Source: Kitasatospora papulosa (GTDB taxonomy: Bacteria; Actinomycetota; Actinomycetes; Streptomycetales; Streptomycetaceae). Taken from it: a stretch of DNA of 64,000 bases. Position 1 is the stretch's first letter; each line of letters begins with the position of its first letter. The notes under the pieces are model-generated. The model had not been told where the DNA came from, did not search any database, and saw nothing but the letters and a program-made list of their open reading frames with translations. Positions 51,733-59,182 of the stretch are shown here, piece after piece. Both the position numbers and the translations under genes were made by a program. The DNA lies in assembly GCF_000717245.1 (NCBI RefSeq), contig NZ_JNYQ01000013.1, positions 109,434 through 173,433 on the forward strand. The letters run 5' to 3'.

Positions 51733-52326
51733 TCAGGCGTCAATCGTACGCGGCTTGTGGGACGGCCTGGCCGCCTCGTAAGTCGCAATGTCCGCTTCGT
51801 TCTGAAGAGTGAGGCTGATGTCGTCGAGCCCGTTCAGCAGTCGCCAGCGGGCGTTCTCGTCGAGCTCGAAGTCGGCCGTGACGCCTTCCGCGAGGACCTG
51901 TCGCTTCTCCAGATCGACCGTGATCTCGGCGGTCGGGTCGGCCTCGCTCAGCTCCCAGAGCCTGTCGACGACCTTCTGGTCGAGGACGACGGTCAACAGA
52001 CCGTTCTTCAGGGAGTTGCCCCGGAAGATGTCGGCGAAGCGGGAGGAGATGACGGCCTTGAAGCCGTAGTTCTGGAGGGCCCAGACCGCGTGCTCACGCG
52101 AGGAGCCCGTGCCGAAGTCGGGGCCGGCGACCAGAACCGAGGCGCCCGCGCGCTCCGGGCGGTTGAGGACGAAGTTCTCGTCCTTGCGCCAGGCCTCGAA
52201 GAGCCCGTCCTCGAAGCCGTCGCGGGTGACCTTCTTCAGCCAGTGCGCGGGGATGATCTGGTCGGTGTCGACGTTGCTGCGGCGCAGCGGGACGGCCCGG
52301 CCGGTGTGTGCGGTGAATGCTTCCAT
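51733..52326 (-). CDS. leuD: 3-isopropylmalate dehydratase small subunit
   Basis: Small subunit of isopropylmalate isomerase (leucine synthesis). The swivelling domain shows FTAHTGRAVPLRRSNVDTDQIIPAHWLKKV, GPDFGTGSSREHAVWALQNYGFKAVISSRFADIFRGNSLKNGLL. 197 residues, full length. It follows leuC by 5 bases, so the two are co-transcribed and their subunits are made in equal amounts. Confidence 0.96.
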   Translation of the reverse strand: MEAFTAHTGRAVPLRRSNVDTDQIIPAHWLKKVTRDGFEDGLFEAWRKDENFVLNRPERAGASVLVAGPDFGTGSSREHAVWALQNYGFKAVISSRFADIFRGNSLKNGLLTVVLDQKVVDRLWELSEADPTAEITVDLEKRQVLAEGVTADFELDENARWRLLNGLDDISLTLQNEADIATYEAARPSHKPRTIDA

Positions 52327-52331
52327 GGCTC

Positions 52332-53756
52332 TCAGACTCCGGCGGGCGTACGGACGTCGGACAGATCGGCGGGCGAGGCCAGATGGCCCAGCACGGCGGT
52401 GGCGGCTGCGACCTGCGGGGACACCAGGTGGGTACGGCCGCCCTTGCCCTGCCGGCCCTCGAAGTTCCGGTTCGAGGTGGAGGCGGAGCGCTCGCCGGGG
52501 GCCAGCTGGTCGGGGTTCATGCCGAGGCACATCGAGCAGCCCGCGTGCCGCCATTCGGCGCCGGCGGCGGTGAAGACCTTGTCCAGGCCCTCCTCGACGG
52601 CCTGGAGAGCGACCCGGACGGAGCCCGGGACGACCAGCATCCGTACGCCGTCGGCGACTTTGCGGCCCTCCAGGACCGAGGCGGCGTTCCGCAGGTCCTC
52701 GATGCGTCCGTTGGTGCAGGAACCCACGAAGACGGTGTCGACGCCGATCTCGCGCAGCGGCTGGCCCGCGGTCAACCCCATGTACTCCAGGGCCTTTTCG
52801 GCGGCATGGCGCTCCGAGGCGTCCTCGTACGAAGCGGGATCGGGGACGTTGGCCGACAGGGGCGCGCCCTGGCCGGGGTTGGTGCCCCAGGTGACGAACG
52901 GCGCGAGCGAGGCGCCGTCGATGACGACCTCGGCGTCGAAGACGGCGTCGTCGTCGGTGCGCAGCGTCTTCCAGTACTCCACCGCCGCGTCCCAGTCCTT
53001 GCCCTCGGGCGCGTGGTCGCGGCCCTTCAGATAGGCGAAGGTGGTCTCGTCGGGAGCGATCATGCCCGCGCGGGCACCGGCCTCGATCGACATGTTGCAG
53101 ATGGTCATCCGGGCCTCCATCGAGAGCTTCTCGATGGCGGAGCCGCGGTATTCGAGGATGTAGCCCTGGCCGCCGCCGGTGCCGATCCGGGCGATGATCG
53201 CCAGGATCAGGTCCTTGGCGGTGACGCTGTCGGGGAGCTCGCCCTCGACGGTGATCGCCATGGTCCTGGGGCGGGCCAGCGGCAGCGTCTGGGTGGCCAG
53301 GACGTGCTCGACCTGGCTGGTGCCGATGCCGAAGGCCAGCGCTCCGAAAGCGCCGTGGGTGGAGGTGTGCGAGTCACCGCAGACGACCGTGGTGCCGGGC
53401 TGGGTCAGGCCGAGCTGGGGGCCGACGACGTGCACGACGCCCTGCTCGACGTCACCCAGCGGGTGCAGCCGGACGCCGAACTCCGCGCAGTTCTTGCGCA
53501 GGGTCTCCAGCTGGGCGCGGGAGACCGGGTCGGCGATCGGCTTGTCGATGTCGAGGGTCGGGGTGTTGTGGTCCTCGGTGGCGATGGTGAGGTCGAGGCG
53601 CCGCACCGGCCGGCCGGCCTGACGCAGACCGTCGAACGCCTGCGGGCTGGTCACCTCGTGCAGCAGGTGCAGATCGATGAAGAGGAGGTCGGGCTCGCCA
53701 TCGGCGCGCCGGACGACGTGGTCGTCCCAGACCTTCTCCGCGAGTGTCCTACCCAT
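52332..53756 (-). CDS. leuC: 3-isopropylmalate dehydratase large subunit
   Basis: Large subunit carrying the [4Fe-4S] cluster. The three cluster cysteines lie in VFVGSCTNGRIEDL and GCSMCLGMNPD. Other aconitase-family blocks are VVCGDSHTSTHGAFGALAFGIGTSQVEHV, RIGTGGGQGYILEY and SNRNFEGRQG. ATG 53756 with GGAGGG upstream is chosen; the longer frame to 53861 is not required. 474 residues. Divergent from ndgR, which in S. coelicolor controls leuCD. Confidence 0.96.
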   Translation of the reverse strand: MGRTLAEKVWDDHVVRRADGEPDLLFIDLHLLHEVTSPQAFDGLRQAGRPVRRLDLTIATEDHNTPTLDIDKPIADPVSRAQLETLRKNCAEFGVRLHPLGDVEQGVVHVVGPQLGLTQPGTTVVCGDSHTSTHGAFGALAFGIGTSQVEHVLATQTLPLARPRTMAITVEGELPDSVTAKDLILAIIARIGTGGGQGYILEYRGSAIEKLSMEARMTICNMSIEAGARAGMIAPDETTFAYLKGRDHAPEGKDWDAAVEYWKTLRTDDDAVFDAEVVIDGASLAPFVTWGTNPGQGAPLSANVPDPASYEDASERHAAEKALEYMGLTAGQPLREIGVDTVFVGSCTNGRIEDLRNAASVLEGRKVADGVRMLVVPGSVRVALQAVEEGLDKVFTAAGAEWRHAGCSMCLGMNPDQLAPGERSASTSNRNFEGRQGKGGRTHLVSPQVAAATAVLGHLASPADLSDVRTPAGV

Positions 53757-53889
53757 CGCTTTCCCTCCGGCCGGCGTCTTCGCCGGCCCAACTAGAGATT
53801 CGGTTGCCGCCGCCCGGACCCCCGACCGGGGCGGTGGCTGCGGGCCGTCGTACGGCCGCACGTACAGGTTCGCAACTTCCGGGGAAAAT

Positions 53890-53904
53890 TGAACTTGCGT
53901 TTCA
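53890..53904. promoter_or_regulatory. candidate NdgR operator between leuC and ndgR
   Basis: TGAACTTGCGTTTCA has matching TGAA/TTCA ends and lies in the 173-base divergent region, 26-40 bases before ndgR. IclR-family repressors bind such short imperfect dyads, and NdgR is reported to control the leuCD promoter and its own gene. The centre is not symmetric, so the exact site is uncertain. Confidence 0.4.
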
Positions 53905-53929
53905 CAGAGTGAGACGCGAGTATCGTCGT

Positions 53930-54646
53930 ATGGACAACTCTAGCGGCGTCGGCGTTCTCGACAAGGCAGCTCTGGTATTGAGCGCCCTGGAGTCCGGTCC
54001 GGCCACCCTCGCCGGGCTGGTCGCGGCGACAGGGCTCGCACGGCCCACGGCACACCGACTGGCCGTGGCACTCGAACACCACCGCATGGTGGCGAGGGAC
54101 ATGCAGGGCCGGTTCATTCTCGGCCCCCGGCTCGCGGAGCTCGCGGCCGCGGCAGGCGAGGACCGCCTCCTGGCGACGGCCGGACCCGTACTCACACATC
54201 TGCGGGACATCACCGGGGAGAGCGCGCAGCTCTACCGCCGGCAGGGCGACATGCGGATCTGCGTGGCGGCCGCGGAGCGGCTGTCCGGTCTGCGGGACAC
54301 CGTGCCGGTCGGCTCCACCCTCACGATGAAGGCGGGCTCCTCCGCGCAGATCCTGATGGCCTGGGAGGAGCCGGAGCGCCTGCACCGGGGCCTGCAAGGG
54401 GCCCGCTTCACGGCGACGGCCCTCTCGGGGGTACGCCGTCGTGGCTGGGCCCAGTCGATCGGCGAGCGCGAGCCGGGCGTGGCCTCGGTCTCGGCCCCCG
54501 TGCGCGGGCCGTCGAACCGGGTCGTGGCCGCGGTGTCCGTCTCGGGCCCGATCGAGCGCCTCACCCGCCACCCGGGCCGGATGCACGCGCAGGCCGTCAT
54601 CGACTCGGCGGCACGGCTGAGCGAAGCCCTGCGCCGCACGGGCTGA
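53930..54646 (+). CDS. ndgR: IclR-family regulator NdgR
   Basis: Transcriptional regulator of amino-acid metabolism, including leucine genes, in Streptomyces. An N-terminal helix-turn-helix (ESGPATLAGLVAATGLARPTAHRLAVALEHHRMV) is followed by the IclR effector-binding domain (SAQLYRRQGDMRICVAAAERLSGLRDTVPVGSTLTMKAGSSAQILMAW ... RRRGWAQSIGEREPGVASVSAPVRG). 238 residues from ATG 53930. It is divergent from leuCD, the known target arrangement. Confidence 0.93.
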   Translation: MDNSSGVGVLDKAALVLSALESGPATLAGLVAATGLARPTAHRLAVALEHHRMVARDMQGRFILGPRLAELAAAAGEDRLLATAGPVLTHLRDITGESAQLYRRQGDMRICVAAAERLSGLRDTVPVGSTLTMKAGSSAQILMAWEEPERLHRGLQGARFTATALSGVRRRGWAQSIGEREPGVASVSAPVRGPSNRVVAAVSVSGPIERLTRHPGRMHAQAVIDSAARLSEALRRTG

Positions 54647-54775
54647 TGCCCGCGTTACCCCGACCCCTTCCGGCCGCCCCAGCGTCGTGGCGGCCCAACT
54701 CACCTGCCGCACCGCCGTGATGAGCCTCCCCCGTGGTCCGGCTCAGGCGGGAGCGTCCCTCGCGCGGACACGAAG

Positions 54776-54803
54776 AAGGCCCCTCACCGAAGTGAAGGGC
54801 CTT
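54776..54803 (-). terminator. terminator of the tRNA-Gln/tRNA-Glu cluster
   Basis: On the minus strand AAGGCCC...CAC pairs with GTG...GGGCCTT (one mismatch) around TTCG-type loop, followed by a T-rich tail. It lies 17 bases after the last tRNA-Glu. Confidence 0.75.
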
Positions 54804-54820
54804 TTCCTGCTGCTGTGTTG

Positions 54821-54893
54821 TACCCCCGACCGGATTCGAACCGGCGCTACTGCCGTGAGAGGGCAGCGTGCTAGGCCGCTACACAACGGGGGC
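54821..54893 (-). tRNA. tRNA-Glu (anticodon CUC), copy 2
   Basis: A 73-base cloverleaf on the minus strand: acceptor GCCCCCG with CGGGGGT, anticodon arm CTGCC-CTCTCAC-GGCAG with CTC at the anticodon, T-arm CCGGTTCGAATCCGG. The sequence is identical to the copy at 54978-55050. The 3' CCA is not encoded. Both copies and tRNA-Gln are probably processed from one transcript. Confidence 0.95.
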
Positions 54894-54977
54894 CCTAGCG
54901 ATCCTCACCCGGCCACAGCCGGATGTTTTCACCGAAGAACGTGGGTGCGACCCAGATGTTCTCGCGGGATGGATCTG

Positions 54978-55050
54978 TACCCCCGACCGGATTCGAACCG
55001 GCGCTACTGCCGTGAGAGGGCAGCGTGCTAGGCCGCTACACAACGGGGGC
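54978..55050 (-). tRNA. tRNA-Glu (anticodon CUC), copy 1
   Basis: Base-for-base identical to the other copy, with the same 73-base cloverleaf and CTC anticodon. The copies are separated by 84 bases of unrelated sequence, so the repeat is confined to the tRNA genes. Confidence 0.95.
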
Positions 55051-55069
55051 TTGTTACTTCGGTCTTGCG

Positions 55070-55141
55070 CTGGGCTACCAGGACTCGAACCTAGAATGAC
55101 GGTACCAGAAACCGTAGTGTTGCCAATTACACCATAGCCCA
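55070..55141 (-). tRNA. tRNA-Gln (anticodon CUG)
   Basis: A 72-base cloverleaf on the minus strand: acceptor TGGGCTA with TAGCCCA, anticodon arm ACGGT-TTCTGGT-ACCGT with CTG, T-arm TAGGTTCGAGTCCTG. CCA is not encoded. It is the first tRNA of the cluster, about 20 bases before tRNA-Glu. Confidence 0.95.
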
Positions 55142-55226
55142 CTGAAACGCAACCCCTGGGGGTATTATTTCTGTCTGCGCTTCCCGGCCGGATCTTTCGG
55201 CCCGCTCGGGCGGCGCAGGAAGAACA

Positions 55227-55946
55227 TTACCTGAAGGTGTCCGGCGCTCCAAAACGGGTATCGCCGGCCAGCAGACCGGGAAGCTCGTGCAGACCGGTGA
55301 TCCGCACGAGTTCGGGACGTCCGCCCCGGCCTTCCCGGTCCAGCCAGATGCCCGTCAGCCCGGCGGCGACGGCGCCGCCCGCGTCGATGTCGGGTTCGTT
55401 CCCCACGTAGGCCACCTCCTGCGGCAAGAGCTCCAGGACCTCGCAGGCGGCGTGGAAGGCCCCCGCGTCCGGCTTGGAGACACCCAACTCGACGGCGCAC
55501 ACCACCGCCTCGAAGCGGTCCCGCACCCCGAGGGCGCGCAGCTTGCGGTCCTGGTGGTGGATGCTCGAGTTCGACAGGACGGCGTGCCGGTACGCGTCGG
55601 CCAGCAGGTCCAGCACCGGCACGGTGTCCGGGAAGAGCGTCCACGCGGCCTCGTAGTGGGCGGCGTGCCGGCCGAACCACGCGTCGGCCTCGGCGTCGCC
55701 CAGCGGCTTCCCGAGGAACGCCCGCACGCGCTCCCGCCGCTGCCCCGGGAAGTCGAGCTCCCCTTCGGCGAACCGCGCCCAGTGCACGTCGGTGACGGCC
55801 TTCCAGACGTCGAGGGCGTGATCGGGCGACGTGTACGCCGCGGGCAGTCCCTCGATCTCCAGGTGCCTGCGCATGCCGACGCGATCGGCTCCCGAGTAGT
55901 CGAAGATCGTGTCGTCGATGTCCCAGAGAACCGCTCGGATCGGCAT
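55227..55946 (-). CDS. HAD-superfamily hydrolase
   Basis: A 239-residue haloacid dehalogenase-like phosphatase. Motif I is AVLWDIDDTIFDYSG (DxDxT nucleophile region, residues ~9-13), motif II VLSNSSIHHQD, motif III the lysine in ELGVSKPDAGAFHAAC and motif IV VAYVGNEPDIDAGGAVAAG. A helical cap domain lies between motif I and II. The substrate is probably a small phosphorylated metabolite but cannot be specified. It lies between gltX and the tRNA cluster on the same strand. Confidence 0.88.
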   Translation of the reverse strand: MPIRAVLWDIDDTIFDYSGADRVGMRRHLEIEGLPAAYTSPDHALDVWKAVTDVHWARFAEGELDFPGQRRERVRAFLGKPLGDAEADAWFGRHAAHYEAAWTLFPDTVPVLDLLADAYRHAVLSNSSIHHQDRKLRALGVRDRFEAVVCAVELGVSKPDAGAFHAACEVLELLPQEVAYVGNEPDIDAGGAVAAGLTGIWLDREGRGGRPELVRITGLHELPGLLAGDTRFGAPDTFR

Positions 55947-55986
55947 GCGGCCAGATTAGCGGCGTACGCCCCGCGTCACCTGCCGT

Positions 55987-56046
55987 TCCGACGCACACGA
56001 CGGGGTGGCCACCCTGCAGGGCGGCCACCCCGTCGTGTGCGTCGGA
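55987..56046 (-). terminator. very strong hairpin after gltX
   Basis: Two 24-base arms (55987-56010 and 56023-56046) are perfectly complementary, with a 12-base loop that itself contains the palindrome CCCTGCAGGG. It begins 3 bases after the gltX stop codon. This is by far the longest hairpin in the window. Confidence 0.85.
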
Positions 56047-56048
56047 CG

Positions 56049-57521
56049 TTACGCGGCGAGCTTCGCCAGCGCCGCGTCGATGCGGGCGATCGTCTTCTCG
56101 CGGCCCAGGATCTCCAGGGACTCGAAGAGCGGCAGGCCGACCGTGCGGCCGGTGACGGCGACGCGGACCGGGGCCTGCGCCTTGCCCAGCTTCAGGCCGT
56201 GCTTCTCGCCGGCGGTGAGGACGGCCGTCTTGAGGGCCTCGGCGTTCCACTCGGCGGCCGTCAGCTCGGCGCGGGCCGTGACCAGCAGGGCGTCGGAGCC
56301 CTCCTTCATGGCCTTCGCCCAGGACGCCTCGTCCTCGACGGGCTCGTCCAGGAAGAGGAAGTCGACGTTGGCCGTGATGTCCGAGAGAACCGTCACACGC
56401 GTCTGGGCGTGCGGGGCGATCTCGGCGAACTGCTCCGCGTCGAAGGCCTCGGGCGCCCAGGGCGCGAAGGGAGCCTTCAGCCAGGGTCCGCAGGCCTCGG
56501 TGAACGTCTTCACGTCGAGCATGCGCAGGTGCTCGGCGTTGATGTGCTCGGCCTTCTTCAGGTCGAAGCGGGCCGGGTTGGCGTTGACGTCGGCGATGTC
56601 GAACGCCGCCACCAGCTCGTCGCGGCCGAAGATGTCGCGGTCCTCGGCGATCGACCAGCCCAGCAGCGAGAGGTAGTTGAGCAGCCCCTCGGGAAGGAAG
56701 CCGCGCTCGCGGTAGAGGTTGAGCGAGGCCTGCGGGTCACGCTTGGAGAGCTTCTTGTTGCCCTCCCCCATGACGTACGGGAGGTGGCCGAAGGCCGGGG
56801 TGCTCTTGGCGACGCCCAGCTCGGTGAGCGCCCGGTAAAGGGCGATCTGGCGCGGGGTGGAGGAGAGCAGGTCCTCGCCGCGCAGGACGTGGGTGATCTC
56901 CATCAGGGCGTCGTCGACCGGGTTGACGAGCGTGTAGAGGGGAGCGCCGTTGGCCCGGACGATGCCGTAGTCCGGGACGTTCTCCGGCTGGACCGTGATG
57001 TCGCCGCGGACCAGGTCGGTGAAGGTGATGGCCTCGTCGGGCATCCGGAAGCGGACGATCGAGGTACGGCCCTCGGCCTCGTACGCCGCCTTCTGCTCGT
57101 CGCTCAGGTCCCGGCAGTGGCCGTCGTAGCCCGACGGCTTGCCGGCCGCCCGGGCGGCGTCACGGCGGGCGTCGAGCTCCTCGGTGGTGCAGTAGCAGGG
57201 GTACGCGTGCCCGGCGTCCAGGAGCTTGTCGGCGACGTCCTTGTAGAGGTCCATCCGCTGCGACTGGCGGTAGGGCTCGTGCGGGCCGCCGACCTCGGGG
57301 CCCTCGTCCCAGTCGAGGCCGAGCCAGCGCATGGAGTCGAGCAGCTGCCGGTAGGACTCCTCGGAGTCACGGGCCGCGTCGGTGTCCTCGATGCGGAAGA
57401 CCAGGGTGCCCTGGTGGTGCCGGGCGAAGGCCCAGTTGAACAGGGCCGTCCGGACCAGGCCCACGTGGGGGTTACCGGTCGGGGAGGGACAGAAACGTAC
57501 ACGGACAGGGGGGTTAGCCAC
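56049..57521 (-). CDS. gltX: glutamyl-tRNA synthetase (GltX)
   Basis: Charges tRNA-Glu. The HIGH-type motif is PSPTGNPHVG near residue 12, with PYCYCTTEEL-like (YPCYCTTEELD) and the KMSKS-type KLSKR loop near residue 246; class I catalytic domain and helical anticodon domain are complete (490 residues). Most actinobacteria, including Streptomyces, lack GlnRS, so this enzyme would also misacylate tRNA-Gln for conversion by GatCAB. The GTG start overlaps the preceding gene by 8 bases. Confidence 0.95.
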   Translation of the reverse strand: MANPPVRVRFCPSPTGNPHVGLVRTALFNWAFARHHQGTLVFRIEDTDAARDSEESYRQLLDSMRWLGLDWDEGPEVGGPHEPYRQSQRMDLYKDVADKLLDAGHAYPCYCTTEELDARRDAARAAGKPSGYDGHCRDLSDEQKAAYEAEGRTSIVRFRMPDEAITFTDLVRGDITVQPENVPDYGIVRANGAPLYTLVNPVDDALMEITHVLRGEDLLSSTPRQIALYRALTELGVAKSTPAFGHLPYVMGEGNKKLSKRDPQASLNLYRERGFLPEGLLNYLSLLGWSIAEDRDIFGRDELVAAFDIADVNANPARFDLKKAEHINAEHLRMLDVKTFTEACGPWLKAPFAPWAPEAFDAEQFAEIAPHAQTRVTVLSDITANVDFLFLDEPVEDEASWAKAMKEGSDALLVTARAELTAAEWNAEALKTAVLTAGEKHGLKLGKAQAPVRVAVTGRTVGLPLFESLEILGREKTIARIDAALAKLAA

Positions 57522-58290
57522 GCTTGATCACCTTGTTGGTGAGAGTGCCGATGCCTTCGATGGTGACGGCGACCTCGTCGCCGACGTGCAGGGGGCCGAC
57601 CCCTGCGGGGGTCCCGGTGAGGATCACGTCGCCGGGGAGCAGCGTCATGGCCTCCGTGATGTGGACGACCAGGTCCTCGACGGAGCGGACCATGTCGCTC
57701 GTCCGGCCGAGCTGACGCTGCTCACCGTTGACCGTGGCCTGGATGGCCAGGTCGCCGGGGTCGACGTCGGTCTCCACCCAGGGGCCGAGCGGGCACGAGG
57801 TGTCGAACCCCTTGGCCCGGGCCCACTGGCTCTCGCGCCGCTGGACGTCACGTGCGGTGACGTCGTTGGCGCAGGTGTAGCCGAAGATGACGTCCTTGAC
57901 GCGCTCACGCGGAACCTCGCGGCACATACGGCCGATCACCACGGCCAGCTCGGCCTCGTGGTGCAGTTCCTCGGAGAAGGAGGGGTACTCGATGGAGTCA
58001 CCCGCGCCGATCACGGAGGTGGTCGGCTTGAAGAAGGCGACGGGCACATCGGGGACCTCGTTGCCCATCTCGGCGGCGTGTTCCGCGTAGTTGCGGCCGA
58101 TGGCCACGACCTTGTTGGGAAGCACGGGCGGCAGCAGCCGGACCTTCTTCAGCGGGACCTTGGTCCCGGAGAGTTCGAAGTCGGTGTACGGGATGCCCTT
58201 GATGATGTCGAGGACGAGGCTGTCGGGGCTGTCGCCCTCGACCGCGCCGAAGGCGACATTGCCGTCGATGGAGAACCTGGCGATGCGCAC
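57514..58290 (-). CDS. fumarylacetoacetate hydrolase family protein
   Basis: A 258-residue FAH-fold protein; relatives cleave C-C bonds or act as decarboxylases/isomerases on beta-keto acids. The conserved block VVAIGRNYAEHAAEMGNEVPDVPVAFFKPTTSVIGAGDSIEYP begins the catalytic domain. Metal ligands are likely in EELHHEAELAVVIGR (E-x-E), and GYTCANDVTARDVQ, GDVILTGTPAGVG are family signatures. Specific substrate unknown. Overlaps gltX by 8 bases, so the two are co-transcribed. Confidence 0.9.
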   Translation of the reverse strand: MRIARFSIDGNVAFGAVEGDSPDSLVLDIIKGIPYTDFELSGTKVPLKKVRLLPPVLPNKVVAIGRNYAEHAAEMGNEVPDVPVAFFKPTTSVIGAGDSIEYPSFSEELHHEAELAVVIGRMCREVPRERVKDVIFGYTCANDVTARDVQRRESQWARAKGFDTSCPLGPWVETDVDPGDLAIQATVNGEQRQLGRTSDMVRSVEDLVVHITEAMTLLPGDVILTGTPAGVGPLHVGDEVAVTIEGIGTLTNKVIKRG

Positions 58291-58416
58291 GGGATGCTGT
58301 CGCCCCTCACTTGCTGGCTGGCTGAAGACTGACGCTCCAGGCTATCGCTCCGCCGGGCGGGGCGCCGCGACGGCGCGGGTGAGGGGCCCGCTCGCGGATC
58401 GCGGCCGGGGCGGCCG

Positions 58417-58599
58417 TTACGGCGCCGCCGTGACCGGGGCTTCCATGAGGATGGTGCGGCGCGGGTTGGCCGTCTGGGTGGGCAGGTCGACGGCGTGCTC
58501 CCGCTGCTCCGGCGTCTGCAGTGCTGCGGCGTCCGCGAGGTGCGCCAGCGTCGTGCGCCGGGGGTTGGCAATGTTGCGGAACGTCATCGTCGTCTTCAT
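58417..58599 (-). CDS. 60-residue peptide with duplicated ANPRRT-x-L motif
   Basis: A small basic protein of unknown function. The eight-residue motif ANPRRT(T/I)L occurs at residues 11-18 and 44-51, 33 residues apart, with different codons for Pro, Arg and Thr in the two copies. Third codon positions are strongly G/C, as in real Streptomyces genes. AAGGGT lies about 12 bases before ATG 58599. No membrane segment, signal peptide or cysteine is present. Lies alone between the FAH gene (127 bases away) and the cvn1 conservon, reading away from the latter. It could be a small regulatory or substrate peptide; this is speculation. Confidence 0.75.
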   Translation of the reverse strand: MKTTMTFRNIANPRRTTLAHLADAAALQTPEQREHAVDLPTQTANPRRTILMEAPVTAAP

Positions 58600-59181
58600 C
58601 TGCCGTCTGGACCCTTGTCGCTCGGGCGCCGCCCGGAGGGGCGCCGGTTGTCGGATTCGCTATCCCTGTAAAGCGCCAGGCTAAACATCCGATTCCCTGC
58701 CATGGCCGGGATGAGACGGCGATCATCGTGTGAGTTTGCTCACGAAGTTGCCGACAAAAGGCCCATTGCAGACAGATGATCTCCGCAAGCAAACCAGACA
58801 ATACGTCACTGAATCTGGCATTCCGCTCCCGATCATGGCGTCTGGGACACCCGTCACCCCCAGGAAGTCCACCCGCAATCACCCGGTTTGACCCTGAACA
58901 CGCTCCACGCCTTGTTACTCATCCATCACACCGTGTCATCCAGGTCACAGCCCGGTACACGGCCCTTGTTGGAGATCCATCACTGTGCTGGAATTCCACG
59001 CACCGCCGCGGGTTTCAGGCCCAACGCGCAGGGGCGCAACGCAGCGCCGAGTGGCGGCGGGAGGGGGAAGTACGCCGGTCACTCACGACCACCATGGGGC
59101 GCGTCCAGCGCCCCACGACGCCGACACCGTCCCGGCGCGCCCACGCGCGGAGGGACGCCTGGTCCAGAGGTTGCGACGCTA
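58600..59181. other. 582-base divergent region between the 60-residue peptide gene and cvnA
   Basis: Should contain the promoter of the leftward peptide gene and that of the rightward conservon. It is A+T-richer than average from about 58720 to 58980 (for example GTGTGAGTTTGCTCACGA and several CATCAC repeats). A Crp-like dyad lies at 58729-58744. From 58985 a 65-codon plus-strand frame ends as TAGTG at the cvnA start. Confidence 0.5.
58729..58744. promoter_or_regulatory. Crp-like dyad TGTGA-N6-TCACG
   Basis: TGTGA-GTTTGC-TCACG resembles the classic CRP half-sites and the GTG-N6-GNCAC pattern (one mismatch). It is 130 bases before the 60-residue peptide gene. A second, better match to the same pattern lies at 10733-10748 in this window. 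Which gene it controls, if any, is unknown. Confidence 0.4.
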
Positions 59182-59182
59182 G
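58985..59182 (+). CDS. possible coupled small ORF upstream of cvnA
   Basis: A 65-codon GTG-started frame beginning VLEFHAPPRVSG. It has GGAG about 10 bases upstream and stops as TAGTG, sharing one base with the cvnA GTG, the arrangement expected for coupling. Against it, third-position G+C is about 74%, lower than in the surrounding genes (about 90%), and the composition (Pro/Arg/His/Gly) is typical of non-coding high-G+C frames. Treated as possible only. Confidence 0.3.
   Translation: MLEFHAPPRVSGPTRRGATQRRVAAGGGSTPVTHDHHGARPAPHDADTVPARPRAEGRLVQRLRR

Noticed and set aside
58888..59181. Extending cvnA1 upstream to position 58888
   Set aside because: The extra codons are in the A+T-richer spacer and have poor third-position bias; the GTG at 59182 and ATG at 59209 give family-like N-termini.
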